Part shown: positions 20,431 through 33,000 of the stretch, piece after piece | Position numbering within the stretch: the stretch's first letter is position 1 | Layout: each line of letters opens with the position of its first letter | Origin: Anaeramoeba ignava | Lineage: Eukaryota > Metamonada > Anaeramoebidae | Assembly: GCA_028826165.1 (NCBI GenBank) | Contig: JAPDFW010000006.1 | Span: 1-64,000 of the forward strand | Length of the DNA: 64,000 nucleotides | Reading direction: 5' to 3' | The notes under the pieces: model-generated | What the model saw: only the letters and a program-made list of their open reading frames with translations | Databases searched by the model: none | Told to the model about the DNA's origin: nothing | Translations under genes and position numbers: made by a program

Positions 20431-23400
20431 TTAATATTTTGAAGTTCTTGGATCTGTGTAAGTAAAGGCTCCTGTCATTTTGTTTTGGAAACAAACTCTT
20501 CCTGTTTGATCTTTTATTTGAACCCAACCTTGAGGAAGACTTGATTGGTTTGTATTACCAGTAAATGAAAAATTAGCTTGGAATTGTTGTTGATTATTTC
20601 CATATCCAAATTGTTGATTATATCCAAATTGTTGATTTCCAAATTGGTTTTGTTGTTGATCTTTTTGTTTTGGTTGATTTGGTTGTTGTTGTTGATTATA
20701 TCCATATGCAAATTGTTGATTATATCCAAATTGATTTTGTTGTTGATTTTGTTGTTGATTTTGTTGTTGATCTTTTTGTTTTGGTTGTTGTTGTTGATTT
20801 GGTTGTGGTTGATTATATCCATATGCAAATTGTTGATTATATCCAAATTGATTTTGCTGTTGATTTTGTTGTTGATCTTGTTGTTGATCTTTTTGTTTTG
20901 GTTGTTGTTGTTGATTTGGTTGTTGTTGATTAAATCCATATGCAAATTGTTGATTATATCCAAATTGGTTTTGTTGTTGATTTTGTTGTTGATTTTGTTG
21001 TTGATCTTTTTGTTTTGGTTGATTTGGTTGTTGTTGATTTGGTTGTTGTTGATTATATCCATATGCAAATTGTTGATTATATCCAAATTGGTTTTGTTGT
21101 TGATTTGCTTGATTTGCTTGATTTGGTTGTTGAAATTGATTAAATCCATATCCATATTGTTGATTAAATTCATTTTGGTTTTGTTGGTTGGTATCTTTTT
21201 CTTTTTTTGATTTTTGTTCTTGATTTTGTTCTTGATTTTGTTCTTGATTTTCATCTTGATTTTGTTCTTGATTTTCATCTTGATTTTCATCTTCATCATC
21301 TTGTTGCCACATTTGGAATTGTCTTTCAAGTTCATCTTGATCCATTTCATCATTTTCAACAATTTCTTGATTTTCTTGTTGATTTTCTTGTTGATTTTCT
21401 TGTTGATTTTCTTGTTGTTGTTCTTGTTGATTTTCTTGTTGATTTTCTTGTTGTTGAGCTTCATTTTGAATTTGTTGAGCTTCATTTTGAATTTGTTGAG
21501 CTTCATTTTGAATTTGTTGAGCTTCATTTTGAATTTGTTGATTTTCATCTTCAATTTGTTCTTGATTTTCATCTTCATCATCTTGTTGCCACATTTGGAA
21601 TTGTCTTTCAAGTTCATCTTGATCCATTTCATCATTTTCAACAACTTCTTGATTTTCTTGTTGTTGTTCTTGTTGTTCTTCTTGTTGATTTTCTTGTTGA
21701 TTTTCTTGTTGTTCTTGATTTTCTTGTTGTTGTTCTTGTTGTTCTTGTTGATTTTCTTGTTGATTTTCTTGATTTTCTTGATTTTCTTGTTGTTGTTCTT
21801 GTTGTTCTTGATTTTCTTGTTGATTTTCTTGTTGTTCTTGATTTTGTTCTTGATTTTCATCTTGATTTTGTTCTTGATTTTGAATTTCTTGATTTTCATC
21901 TTGATTTTCATCTTCATCATCTTGTTGCCACATTTGGAATTGTCTTTCAAGTTCATCTTGATCCATTTCATCATTTTCAACAACTTCTTGATTTTCTTGT
22001 TGATTTTCTTGTTGTTCTTGATTTTCTTGTTGATTTTCTTGTTGATTTTCTTGATTTTCTTGTTGATTTTCTTGTTGATTTTCTTGTTGATTTTCTTGTT
22101 GTTCTGAATTTTCTGTTAATCCCATTTGTTGAAATTGATTAATAACTTGTTGTTGGCCAGTCATTGACTGTTGAACACCTTGCTGTTGACCATAAAGATT
22201 TGGTAAATTATTCATTGGTTGAATTCCAAGTGAATTTGACTCCATTTGATTTATCGTATTTGGATCTTGAATATTTTGATTCATCATATTTGGATCTTGA
22301 ATATTTTGATTTATCATATTTGGATCTTGAATATTTTGATTTATCATATTTGGATCTTGAATATTTTGATTTATCATATTTGGATCTTGAATATTTTGAT
22401 TTATCATATTTGGATCTTGAATATTTTGATTTATCATATTTGGATCTTGAATATTTTGATTTATCATATTTGGATCTTGAATATTGGGTAATTCATTGAT
22501 CCCACTTTGTATTCCTATATTAGTTGGCGTAGTCTTTTCTATTTGGAAAGCAAACCCTTTTTTAACTTATTTTGGTGGACCTCCTTTACCTTTTTCTGGA
22601 TAACTATTCCAAATAGAAAATAAATAAAAAATCGAAATGAATATAAAAAAATAGATTTCATTTACAAAATAGAAATTTATACTCTTTTGGAGTATATCCG
22701 GATTGCAAACGAACTGATCCTCCAGTAATTCCTTTTTCTGTGTTTTTGCCTCCAATCATTTGTGCAAATTGTGGGATATTAAGAACATTTATTTTTCCTT
22801 TAATATTACCAGTCACTTTTCCCGAATTGTAAATTTCTGTATCTAAATCGATTTGGAGTTGTTCTGTTATTTCATTAAGTTTGATTTTAATCTGGAATTT
22901 TTTTAAAAAAATTCATTTTCAATAATAAAATTAAGTTCTTTTTTTTTTCCAGTTTAATTTAAATAATAAATTTACTTCACAATCTCCAATAATTTCTGGT
23001 GATTCTCTATTCTCATGATAAAGTGTTATAATTAATTTCCCATCAAGAATATCTTGGAGTGTTGCTGGGAAAAAGAGTTTAGATGTATCTTTCCAATTTG
23101 CTTCTGTAACTCCACGAATTGTTTCTGTTTTTTTTTTCAGATCCGATCTTAATTTAAATTTAATTATAATTTTTGATTTTAAATTTGAATAATAATTTTG
23201 ATTTTAAATTTTTTACTTGGTTGAAAAATAATATTCTAAATAAATATCAGAAGTTCCATTTTGAAATTTTCCAACAACATTAGAAACTGAAATATCTTCA
23301 AAAAATATACTAACTTCTGATTGTTGAATCATTTCTGCATTAAATTGAATTCTACCAGCTGGTTTTCCTCTTAAACGAAGTAAATAATCAATACTTACTG

Positions 23401-24962
23401 GACCAGTTGCAAGATCCCATAAATTTAAAGAAAATGAACCCATTGATTCAGCTTTTTTGATTTTATTCCAATCAAAACAATCAATTTTAAGAATTTTCGA
23501 AATCATTCTTTCTGCAGAATGTGTTTCATATGTAAAATCGGCATTGAATTTCCATTTTGGTTCAAGTGCTTAAATATAAATATAAATATAAATATTTAAA
23601 ATATAAATATAAATATAAATATAAATATTTAAAATAATATAAATATAAATATTTAAAATAATATAAATATAAATATTTAAAATATAAATATTTAAAATAT
23701 AAATATTTAAAATATAAATATTTAAAATATAAATATTTAAAATATAAATATTTAAAATATAAATATTTAAAATATAAATATTTAAAATAATATAAAAAAT
23801 ATAAATATTTAAAAAATAATATAAATATAAATATTTAAAATAATATAAATATAAATATTTAAAATAATATAAATATAAATATTTTAAAATAATATATAAA
23901 TATAAAATATTTAAAATAATATAAATATAAATATTTAAAAATAATATAAATATAAAATATAAATATAAAATATAAATATAAATATAAATATTTAAAAATA
24001 TAAATATAAATATAAATATAAATATAAATATAAATATAAATATTTTAAAATATAAATATAAATATAAAAATATAAAAAATATAAATATAAATATTTAATA
24101 TAAATATAAATATAAATATTTAAATATAAATATAAATATAAAATATTTTAAAATAATATAAATAGAAAATATAAAATATATAAATAAAACAAAAATAAAA
24201 ATAAAAATATAAAATATAAAAATATAAATATAAATATTTAATTATAAATTTCTAATTATAAAAATATAAATAAATACAAAATATAAAAAATAAAAAATAT
24301 AAAAAATATAAATATAAATATAAATATAAATATAAATATAAATATAAATATAAATATAAATTATAATTATAAATATAAATATAAATATTTAAATTATAAA
24401 TTTAAAATATAAATATAAATATAAATATAAATATTTAAAATAATATAAATATAAATATTTAAAATAATATAAATATAAATATTTAAAATAATATAAATAT
24501 AAATATTTAAAATAATATAAATATAAAATATAATTATAAATATTAATATAAATATAAATATAAATATAAATATAAATATTTAAAATAATATAAATATAAA
24601 TATTTAAAATATAAATATAAATATAAATATAAATATAAATAATATAAATATAAATATAAATATAAATATAAATATAAATATAAATATAAATATAAATATT
24701 TAAATATAAATTTAATTATAATTTTTTGGAAAATACTTTTTTTAATAACTTCTGTTTGAAATCTCTTAACAGAATCGAAAGAAATTTTTAAAAAAGGATC
24801 ACTTGTCCCACCACTTAAAAAAAAAATGATTAAAAAATAAAAACGAAAAATTTGCTTTTCTTTTGTTTTTTAATTAAATAAATAAAATTTAATATACCGG
24901 TCACAAGCATTTAAACCAGTTCCAACAAAATTAGTTAATTTAACTGTAAAAGAAGCAATCAT
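20431..24962 (-). CDS. C2-C2-Q/N-rich-WW domain protein
   Basis: Six exons: 24962-24898, 24813-24737, 23568-23217, 23147-22976, 22891-22683, 22603-20431; about 1015 residues. The first C2 domain (about 1-150) reads GLNACDRGGTSDPFLKISF, then TLEPKWNADFTYETH, with loop-1 aspartates for Ca2+/phospholipid binding. A second C2-like unit (about 150-290) follows: VSIFFEDISV, NGTSDIYLEYYFST, PEIIGDCEIKIKL. The long last exon is low complexity: eight near-identical 10-residue NIQDPNMINQ units, Q/N/E runs containing three copies of a MDQDELERQFQMWQQDD block, then Q/N-rich GYNQQFAYGYNQ repeats. A C-terminal WW domain (LPQGWVQIKDQTGR to TYTDPR) has Tyr at the second Trp position. A membrane-recruited, prion-like scaffold is inferred. 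An in-frame TAA (22567-22569) can be avoided only by a 24-nt intron (22589-22566), otherwise it is an error. Confidence 0.82.
20575..22490. repeat. Three nested coding repeat families in the C2-WW protein
   Basis: Plus-strand positions: (a) 20610-21130, units of roughly 110-120 bp encoding GYNQQFAYGYNQ plus QPKQKDQQQ spacers; (b) 21285-21985, three copies of an almost identical 70-80 bp block (start near 21287, 21580, 21905) encoding the MDQDELERQF element within Q/N/E hexamer runs; (c) 22250-22482, eight copies of a 30-bp unit encoding NIQDPNMINQ. Near-identity at DNA level implies recent tandem duplication. Confidence 0.88.
23569..24736. repeat. 1.2-kb TATAAA-repeat intron 2 of the C2-WW gene
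   Basis: Intron composed of AAATAT/TATAAA short repeats with TTTAAA interruptions. It splits the first C2 domain (phase 1). Donor GTATTT and acceptor TTAAG are read on the minus strand. Confidence 0.85.
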
Positions 24963-27004
24963 AATTTGGGAATGAGAAAATGAAAAAAAAAAAATGAAAA
25001 AAAAAATTTAAATTAAAAAAAAGGAGAAAAAAAAAATTAAAATGGGGAAAAATTTGATTTAAATAAAATGTGGTAATTTGAATTAAAAAAGATTTAAATT
25101 AAATGTGGTAATTTGAATTATTAATTTAAATTGGATTTTAATTAAATTGAAATTTTAAAAAAATTTTCTTTTTGTTTATTTAATTAAGGAAAAATTTTTT
25201 TATTTTTATTTGCTTTATTTTTTTATTGGTTCGGTTTCCGGTTGATAACTCCCAATTTTAATAAGACATTATAATAAACCTCCCAGTCAAACTACTGCTC
25301 TTTTTTGTTTTTTGTTGATATGAAATGTCACATCTTTTTTTTCTTTTTTATTTTTTATTTTTTTCTTTTTATTTTTTAATTAAAATTATCTCAAAACAAT
25401 TCCAATCTGAAAATGAAAGATAAGTGAGAATAGGAATCAGAATCAAAAAAGAATTCAAAATGGAAGAAAAAAGGAAAAAAACCAAAATCACAAAAAGATC
25501 ACTTTTCAAGGGTTTTCACTTATGGAACATTTCAAATCAAAGGAGGGATTGATCACCATTTTGACAGATTTATATGAAAAAAATTTAGATCTTCATTTTA
25601 ATTAAGTCCCAAATCGAAGTACAGAAAATAAATAAAAATAACATGTTTTGAATTCAACAGAAAAACAAGGAATCAAGTTGAATGTGAAAAATTCAATTCT
25701 TAATGAACAAATTTTTCTCAACTATACTTTTCCCTTTAAATTTTTTTCTCCAAATTCCCAAATCCAGAAAACTCCATTTTGTTTCAATATTTCATTGTAA
25801 ATTATTAGTTGTTAAACGATTAATTAATTTCTCTCAATTCTGATCTCATTTTCCCAACATATTTTCACATAATCAACTAAATATGGAAAAGACTTTCAAA
25901 AATTACAATAAGGAGATTCTCAAATAGAAGCTAATCAAAATATTAGCTCTTTGTTTAATTTCTTCGCGAGAAATATTCTTCTTCTCTTTGTAAAATCAAA
26001 AATCAAGTGATTATACCCATTTCTCTACTTTCTGGTGATTTCAAATCTATTGCAATTTGGCCAAATGTAATCAATTCTTCACAGAATTCAGACAGAAAGA
26101 ACATCCAAATCAATCTAAATATATCATCAATATTCCCTTTTTCTTTTATATCATATCGATCTTTAATCAAATTCTTATAGTATTCTTAATTCTCTTGGTT
26201 ATTACTACTCGAAACAATTTCTTGTCCAAGATTCTGATCTTTCGTTTGCTTTTGATTTTTTCTTTGGTAAATTATTTAGAATCCAAATATAATCACAGTT
26301 TCAATTGGGAAAGATGGATCTTAAGCCAAATAATCCCTCTTACTTTTCTTTAGGTTTTATCCAAATTCAAAGCCACTGTATATTATCGATCTAATTGTTT
26401 AGATCAAAAAACAATCTTCCAATTCAGATTGGGAATTTTGAGATCTTATCTTTGGCACAAAAATTCCAAAAAAAAATTTTTGAAATGGAAAGAATTAGTA
26501 AATTTTTAGATCAAAATCATGATCCAGAAATCATTCCCTCTTTCTATATTTCCAAAAAAAGAAATTAAAAAAAAATAACTTAAAAAACAAAAAGAAAAAA
26601 AAGTCAAAAAAAAAGTAAAAAAAAAATTTAATTCCGGACTTCAATTTTTCCATTTTTCCTTTTTTTGGTTTGGCCTGAAATCGAAAATAGAAATAATTTT
26701 ATTTTTTAATTTTTTTTTATTAATTTTTTTTATTCATTTTGACGGCAAATACAACCGGAAACGGAACCATTTTATTTTTTCTTTTTTCTTTGATCATTTT
26801 CTTCTTTTTTTTTTTTCATTTTTTTTTTTTCATTTTTTTAAATTCAATTTCTTTTCTTGTTTCTTTTAATTGTTTTTCATTCTCTTCTTTTTTATTACAA
26901 TTCTTTATTTTTTTTTGTGTGTTTAATTTTCGCTTCTTTTTTTTTTTACGATCAAAAAACAAAAAAACAACAACAAACAAAAAAACAAAAGAAAAAAAAC
27001 AAAT
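24963..27004. other. 2-kb spacer with a possibly decayed central island
   Basis: 24963-25070 is the T-rich upstream region of the C2-WW gene (TCATTTT repeats on the minus strand). About 25230-26560 is less repetitive, with scattered protein-like fragments such as a hydrophobic frame at 26057-26353, but no ATG-to-stop or splice-consistent gene. It resembles 1-1960 and may be an old relic. 26640-27004 is homopolymer-rich upstream DNA of the RasGAP receptor, with two TCATTTTTT tracts near 26815-26840. Confidence 0.4.
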
Positions 27005-30000
27005 ATGAACGCATTTGCCATTTTTAAAAAAAAACATTTGATAATAACGATTTTAATAATAATAATACAAGTGACTTTAACAACAAGTGAAGGAATACGA
27101 ACGAATAAACACGAGACAAATAAGTCAACGGAAGAAGAAAAACTTTTTGCAATTGTTGGATGTAATCGATATGTAGCAACATATGGAAGTGATTTTGGGA
27201 ATAATTGCGATCATGATGATCATCCTTGCGCAACAATTTCACGAGCAGTTTCTAAAGCATCTCAAAACGATGTTATTTGTGTGTTTTCAGGCACTTATTA
27301 TCTTCAAAACCCTATTTATATTAATGATAAAATTGTTACTATTCGTTCTCTTGATTCTTATCTTACTACTTTTATTGATGGTGGAAATTCTCATTCTTGT
27401 GTTGGTATTTATACTACTGATGATCATTATCCTGTTAGTTTTCAAGGCTTTACTTTCCAAAATTGCAAATATGCTGATTCTACAAACTGTATGTTTTTCT
27501 ATTAAAATTAAAATTAAAATCAAAATTAAAATTATAATTAAAATTAAAATTTAAAATCAAAATTAAAATTAAAATTAAAATTAAAATTAAAATTAAAATT
27601 AATATTAAAATTAAAATTAAAAATTAAAATTAAAAATTAAAATTAAAATTAAAATTAAAATTAAAATTAAAATTAAAATTAAAATTAAAATTAAAATTAA
27701 AATTAAAATTAAAATTAAAATTAAAATTAAAATTAAAATTAAAATTAAAATTAAAAATTAAAATTAAAATTAAAATTAAAATTAAAATTAAAATTAAAAT
27801 TAAAATTAAAATTAAAATTAAAATTAAAAATTCAAAACTTAAAATTAAAATTAAAATTAAAATTAAAATTAAAATTAAAATTAAAATTAAAATTAAAATT
27901 AAAATTAAAATTAAAATTAAAATTAAAATTAAAATTAAAATTAAAATTAAAACTAAAATTAAAATTAAAATTAAAATTAAAATTAAAATTAAAATTAAAA
28001 TTAAAATTAAAATTAAAATTAAAATTAAAAATTAAAATTAAAATTAAAATTAAAATTAAAATTAAAATTAAAATTAAAATTAAAATTAAAATTAAAATTA
28101 AAATTAAAATTAAAATTAAAATTAAAATTAAAATTAAAATTAAAATTAAAATTAAAATTAAAATTAAAATTAAAATTAAAATTAAAATTAAAATTAAAAT
28201 TAAAATTAAAATTAAAATCAAAATTAAAATTAAAATTAAAATAAAAATTAATATTAAAATTAAAAATCAAAAATTAAAATTAATTTATAAAATTAAAATT
28301 AAAATTAAAATTAAAATCAAAATTAAAATTAAAATTAAAATTAAAATTAAAATTAAAATTAAAATTAATATTAAAATTAAAATTAAAATTAATATTAAAA
28401 TTAAAATAAAAATTAATATTAAAATTAATTTATAAAATTAAAATTAATTTATAAAATTAAAATTAAAATTAAAATTAAAATTAAAATTGATTAGTTCAAG
28501 GAGGAGCTATAAATTTATATTGTACACAAAACGGAGCATCACATGAATTTCAAAATTGTATGATTGATGATAATTATGGGAATAAAGGAGGAGGTATATT
28601 TGATAAAGGATGCGATTTAATACTTGATAATGTGGAAATTCATGATAATCAAGCAGTATATGCAGGAGGAGGATTCTATTGTCAAAATCAATCTGATTAT
28701 ACACCAAAATTAACAATAACAGACTCCAAAATTTTTTCAAATACACTTACATCAGGAGTAGGAAGTAATGTTTATAATTATGAATCAGGATGTGAAATGG
28801 ATAATGGAACTAATATTGAAAATTGTGGAACTTGTGAAGGTGATGCAACTTGCAATATTTCAGGAATTTGTGTTTGTTTCCCAGGTTCTTATCAATATAA
28901 TACTACTTATTGTATTGATTGCCAAGCAGGGTATTATAGTTCAGAATATAATTCACCAACATGTACACCTTGTAGTGAAAATTACTATTCTGAATCAAGT
29001 GCACCCGAATGTATTCCATGTCCATATTTAACAACTTCTTCACAAGGTATTTAATAGAATTAAAATCAAAATTCATTTTATATTTAAAATCAAAATCAAA
29101 ATTCATTTTATATTTAAAATCAAAATCAAAATTCATTTTATATTTAAAATTAAAATCAAAATTCATTTTATATTTAAAATCAAAATTCATTTTATATTTA
29201 AAATAAATTCATTTTATATTTAAAATCAAAATTCATTTTATATTTAAAATCAAAATTCATTTTATATTTAAAATTAAAATCAAAATTCATTTTATATTTA
29301 AAATTAAAATTCATTTTATATTTAAAATTAAAATTCATTTTATATTTAAAATTCATTTTATATTTAAAATTAAAATTCATTTTATATTTAAAATTAAAAT
29401 TCATTTTATATTTAAAATTAAAATTCATTTTATATTTAAAATCAAAATTCATTTTATATTTAAAATCAAAATTCATTTTATATTTAAAAAAAAAGGTGCA
29501 AGTCAATGTACTCCACCAGCTATTACAAATTTTGCAACAACAAATTTAACATCAACAAGTATTGCAATGTTTTGGGATGCATCTCAACCATTTGAAGTAG
29601 ATGAATACCAATTAAATTTTACATACATAAACGGATCAAACATTTATAACATCGAGCCAATAACACAATACACACTTTCAGGTTTACTCTCAGGAATCTA
29701 CACAATGAAAATAAGAGGATACAACTCACAAGGATATGGGCCATGGACTTCAGAATTACAAATTGCAACATTAACCGCAGAAATGCCAAGCCCACCTCAA
29801 TTAACAGCTATCAATTTGACCTCGACATCATGGGAAGTTATCTGGAGTGAACCCTATAATGGAGGCCAGGAAATCACTACTTATGAAATCTCTTACCAAT
29901 ACAATGAAACTTATACTGTTGTCATAAACACAACAAATCTCACTTATACAGCAACAAACCTTCTTTCAGGAGAATATGATGTTTATGCAAAAACATATAC

Positions 30001-33000
30001 AAGTAATTTTGTCAGCAATACTTCAACAACAAAAGCTTGGACAAATCCTGCAGAACCACCAAGCACAATGGATCCTGTTTTTAGTTTAGGGAACACATCA
30101 ACATCAATTTATTTTGGATGGAATCCACCAGCATACAGTGGAGGAAAGACACTTACCAAATATCAAATCTCACTTGAAGGAAAAACACCAACTTCAATTA
30201 TTGACGTCTCAATTTTGAATTTAACATATAATTCAACGAATCTTTATTCCGGTTCTTATATGGTTTCTATCCGCGCTTACTCGGACAATATCTCCCTTGC
30301 TGATTGGAGTGAGCCAACAAACCTCTCAACACTTCCGCCTGTTGAACCTGATCAAATCAGCAGTTTCCAAAACCAGACTTCAACAACTTGGATCGAAATC
30401 TCGTGGGATACACCTTTCTTTGGCGGTTCGGCTTTGCTCGGGTATTATGTCCAATATCAAATTTGTGGAGATAGCAGTTGGGGAGAACAGAATCTTACTG
30501 CATCTCAAAAAAGTTTCAATTTGACAGATATTCATAACGGCACCTATTGTTTCGTTGTTTTTGCTTTTAACGCTGTTGGAAACGCAACAGGAGCCGATAT
30601 AAGCTTATCAACATTAATGCCAGTTCAACCTGGAATAATAGATACAATTTACAAGGTGAGTGGAACACAATTCAGTATTGAAATTGGGTGGATAGAGCCT
30701 GAATTTGATGGAGGATTGCCGATAGAAAACTACACAATTTACTACGGATTAACAACAGTTGGCCTAAGTCAGATAAACACAGCAAATACAACAACGTCGT
30801 ATAATTTGACAGGTCTTGTTTCTGATAGTCTTTATTATATTAAGATTGCAGCAAATACTATGGAGTATTCTGGAGCTGCAAGTTCGTTTTTCAACTTCAC
30901 AACAAACACATCATCTGTACCAAGTCAGATAACTAATCTCACAAAGGTCAATGCAACACCCATTTCGATCTACCTTTGTTTGGGATGCTCCTGCTAGCAA
31001 TGGAGGAATGGATCTTATTAATTATTATTTTTCATATGAATTAGAATCTTCAACAATCATTTTTTCGAATAAAACCTTACTTCCTCCAGATAAAACGGAT
31101 TACAATCTCACTGTGGATTACTCGGGAGAATACAAAATGAGGATCACATCAATCAACGGCAACGGACAAGCGCTTTGGTCAGATTATTTTTATTATAGCA
31201 CAGAAAACGCTGTTGGACCAAGCGCAGTTGTAAATCTAACAGCAAACAACACAGATTCGTTCTCTATCAAATTAGATTGGGAAACTCCAGTCTACAACGG
31301 AGGAGCGAGTATTGAGGCATACACGGCAGAAATTGTATGGAGTACTGATCCAAATGTAAACTACTCAATCACAACAATCTCGACTTCTGTTTTTTTCACA
31401 TCCCTCTATTTCGGTCAGTACGAAATCAGTGTTTGGGCAACAAATGCAGCTGGAGATGGAGAGTTGAATCAGATGAACTTTTCTCTTCCAGATATTCCTG
31501 GATCTGTTCCTGGCGAGGTTTTGAATCTCATTCAAACAAACGCTTATTACACCTCCTTCACAGTTTCTTGGGATGCTGCGTTCGATAATGGCGCTCCTAT
31601 TCTTACTTACTATCTCAACATCAAAGAGCTACAACGCAACTACACTTGGTACAATACCTCTGTTTCACCTACACAGCTGACATTTACAGATGAGCCCATT
31701 CTTAGTGGTTCTTATGGTGTCTATGTCATTGCTGAAAACAGATTCGGAAACTCGACAGATACCTTCCGTATGGCAAACACATTGTCTTCAACTGTTCCTG
31801 CTCAAATGAGTGATATCAATGCCACATCAAACTCATCCATCTCTTTCAATGTCACATGGACAGATCCGAATAACGGTGGCAGCTTGATTACTGGATATCT
31901 CCTCAATTACACTCTTCTTGAGACTTCTGCTTCTTTTATTAAGACGATTGACGTTGGCACTTTTGAATACACTGTAACGGATGTTTTATCTGGCAATTAT
32001 TCCATTTGCATGAAAGCAATTAACATCAATGGGGAAAGTAATTTCTGGAGCAATGTGGTTGATGTTGAAACACTCCCACCAACATATCCAACAAGCATTG
32101 TCGGTTTTGATTCAATCGCAACACGAACATCATTGAACATAAGTTGGATTGGCCCAGAAAGCAACGGAGGAGCAGAGGTTACTGGATATTACGTTGCATA
32201 TGAAATATCTCCAACAAGCAAAGAAAAGTATCGAAAAACAACGGATGCAAAAAATTTGGGACTTTCATACAATTTCACTGCACAACCGAAACTGGATTTA
32301 GAAGGCTTACTCACACAAACCTTCTACACATTTACTGTCATTGCCACCAACTCATTCTACAACGGAACAGCAACCGAATTCGAAGCAAGCACTGCGCAAT
32401 ATGCTCCTGCTCAAATCAAAGGCGTTGTATTAAAAGGCGTGACATCAACATCGCTGACAATCGGTTGGGATGATCCAAACGACAGCGAGATCACCGGATA
32501 CAACATCTCAATCAACGGAACAGTTGTGCTAACAATTGAGGCCGCATCGCAATTTCTGGCAACAGTAACAGACCTTGAACCAGCAGTATATTATGCTGTT
32601 GCAGTTTGCGCATTTGTCGGCAATTACACAGGCAATTACAGCGAACCTCTTGAAGTGGTTACTGATCCTGATGTTCCAGGTCCAGTCAGCTCAATGAGTC
32701 TTGACAGCAGCACAGATAATTCTCTCACAATCAAATGGAGTGCTGCAAATCCCAATGGAAAACCTATTGAATACTATCTTGTCAACGCAACGGACGGAAG
32801 TTCTCAGCCGCTTCTTGCATATCCAGTCTCCACAAAAACAACATTTGCAAATCTGAAGGCATCCACAAAATACTATTTCACAATCACCGCTCACAACTCA
32901 ATCGGCGACAGCGAAACTTCCCCGCAACAAGACTTCTCCACAAAAGCAAAACTCAACGTGGGATTGATTGCAGGTCTCACAGTCTCGTTGTGCTCAGTCG

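Noticed and set aside
20514-22142. Large alternative-frame proteins (KINKKINK, FLVDFLVD) over the Q/N-rich region
   Set aside because: Shadows of the coding repeats of the C2-WW gene, whose frame is fixed by C2 and WW domains.
25265-25310. A stretch containing CCCAGTCAAACTAC, like the complement of a conserved 23S rRNA segment
   Set aside because: Only about 14 bases match; flanks do not continue as rRNA and such a match is expected by chance at this search size.
27832-28270. Minus-strand Ile-Leu and Asn-Phe frames over 80-130 codons
   Set aside because: Artefacts of the AAAATT repeat in intron 1 of the RasGAP receptor.
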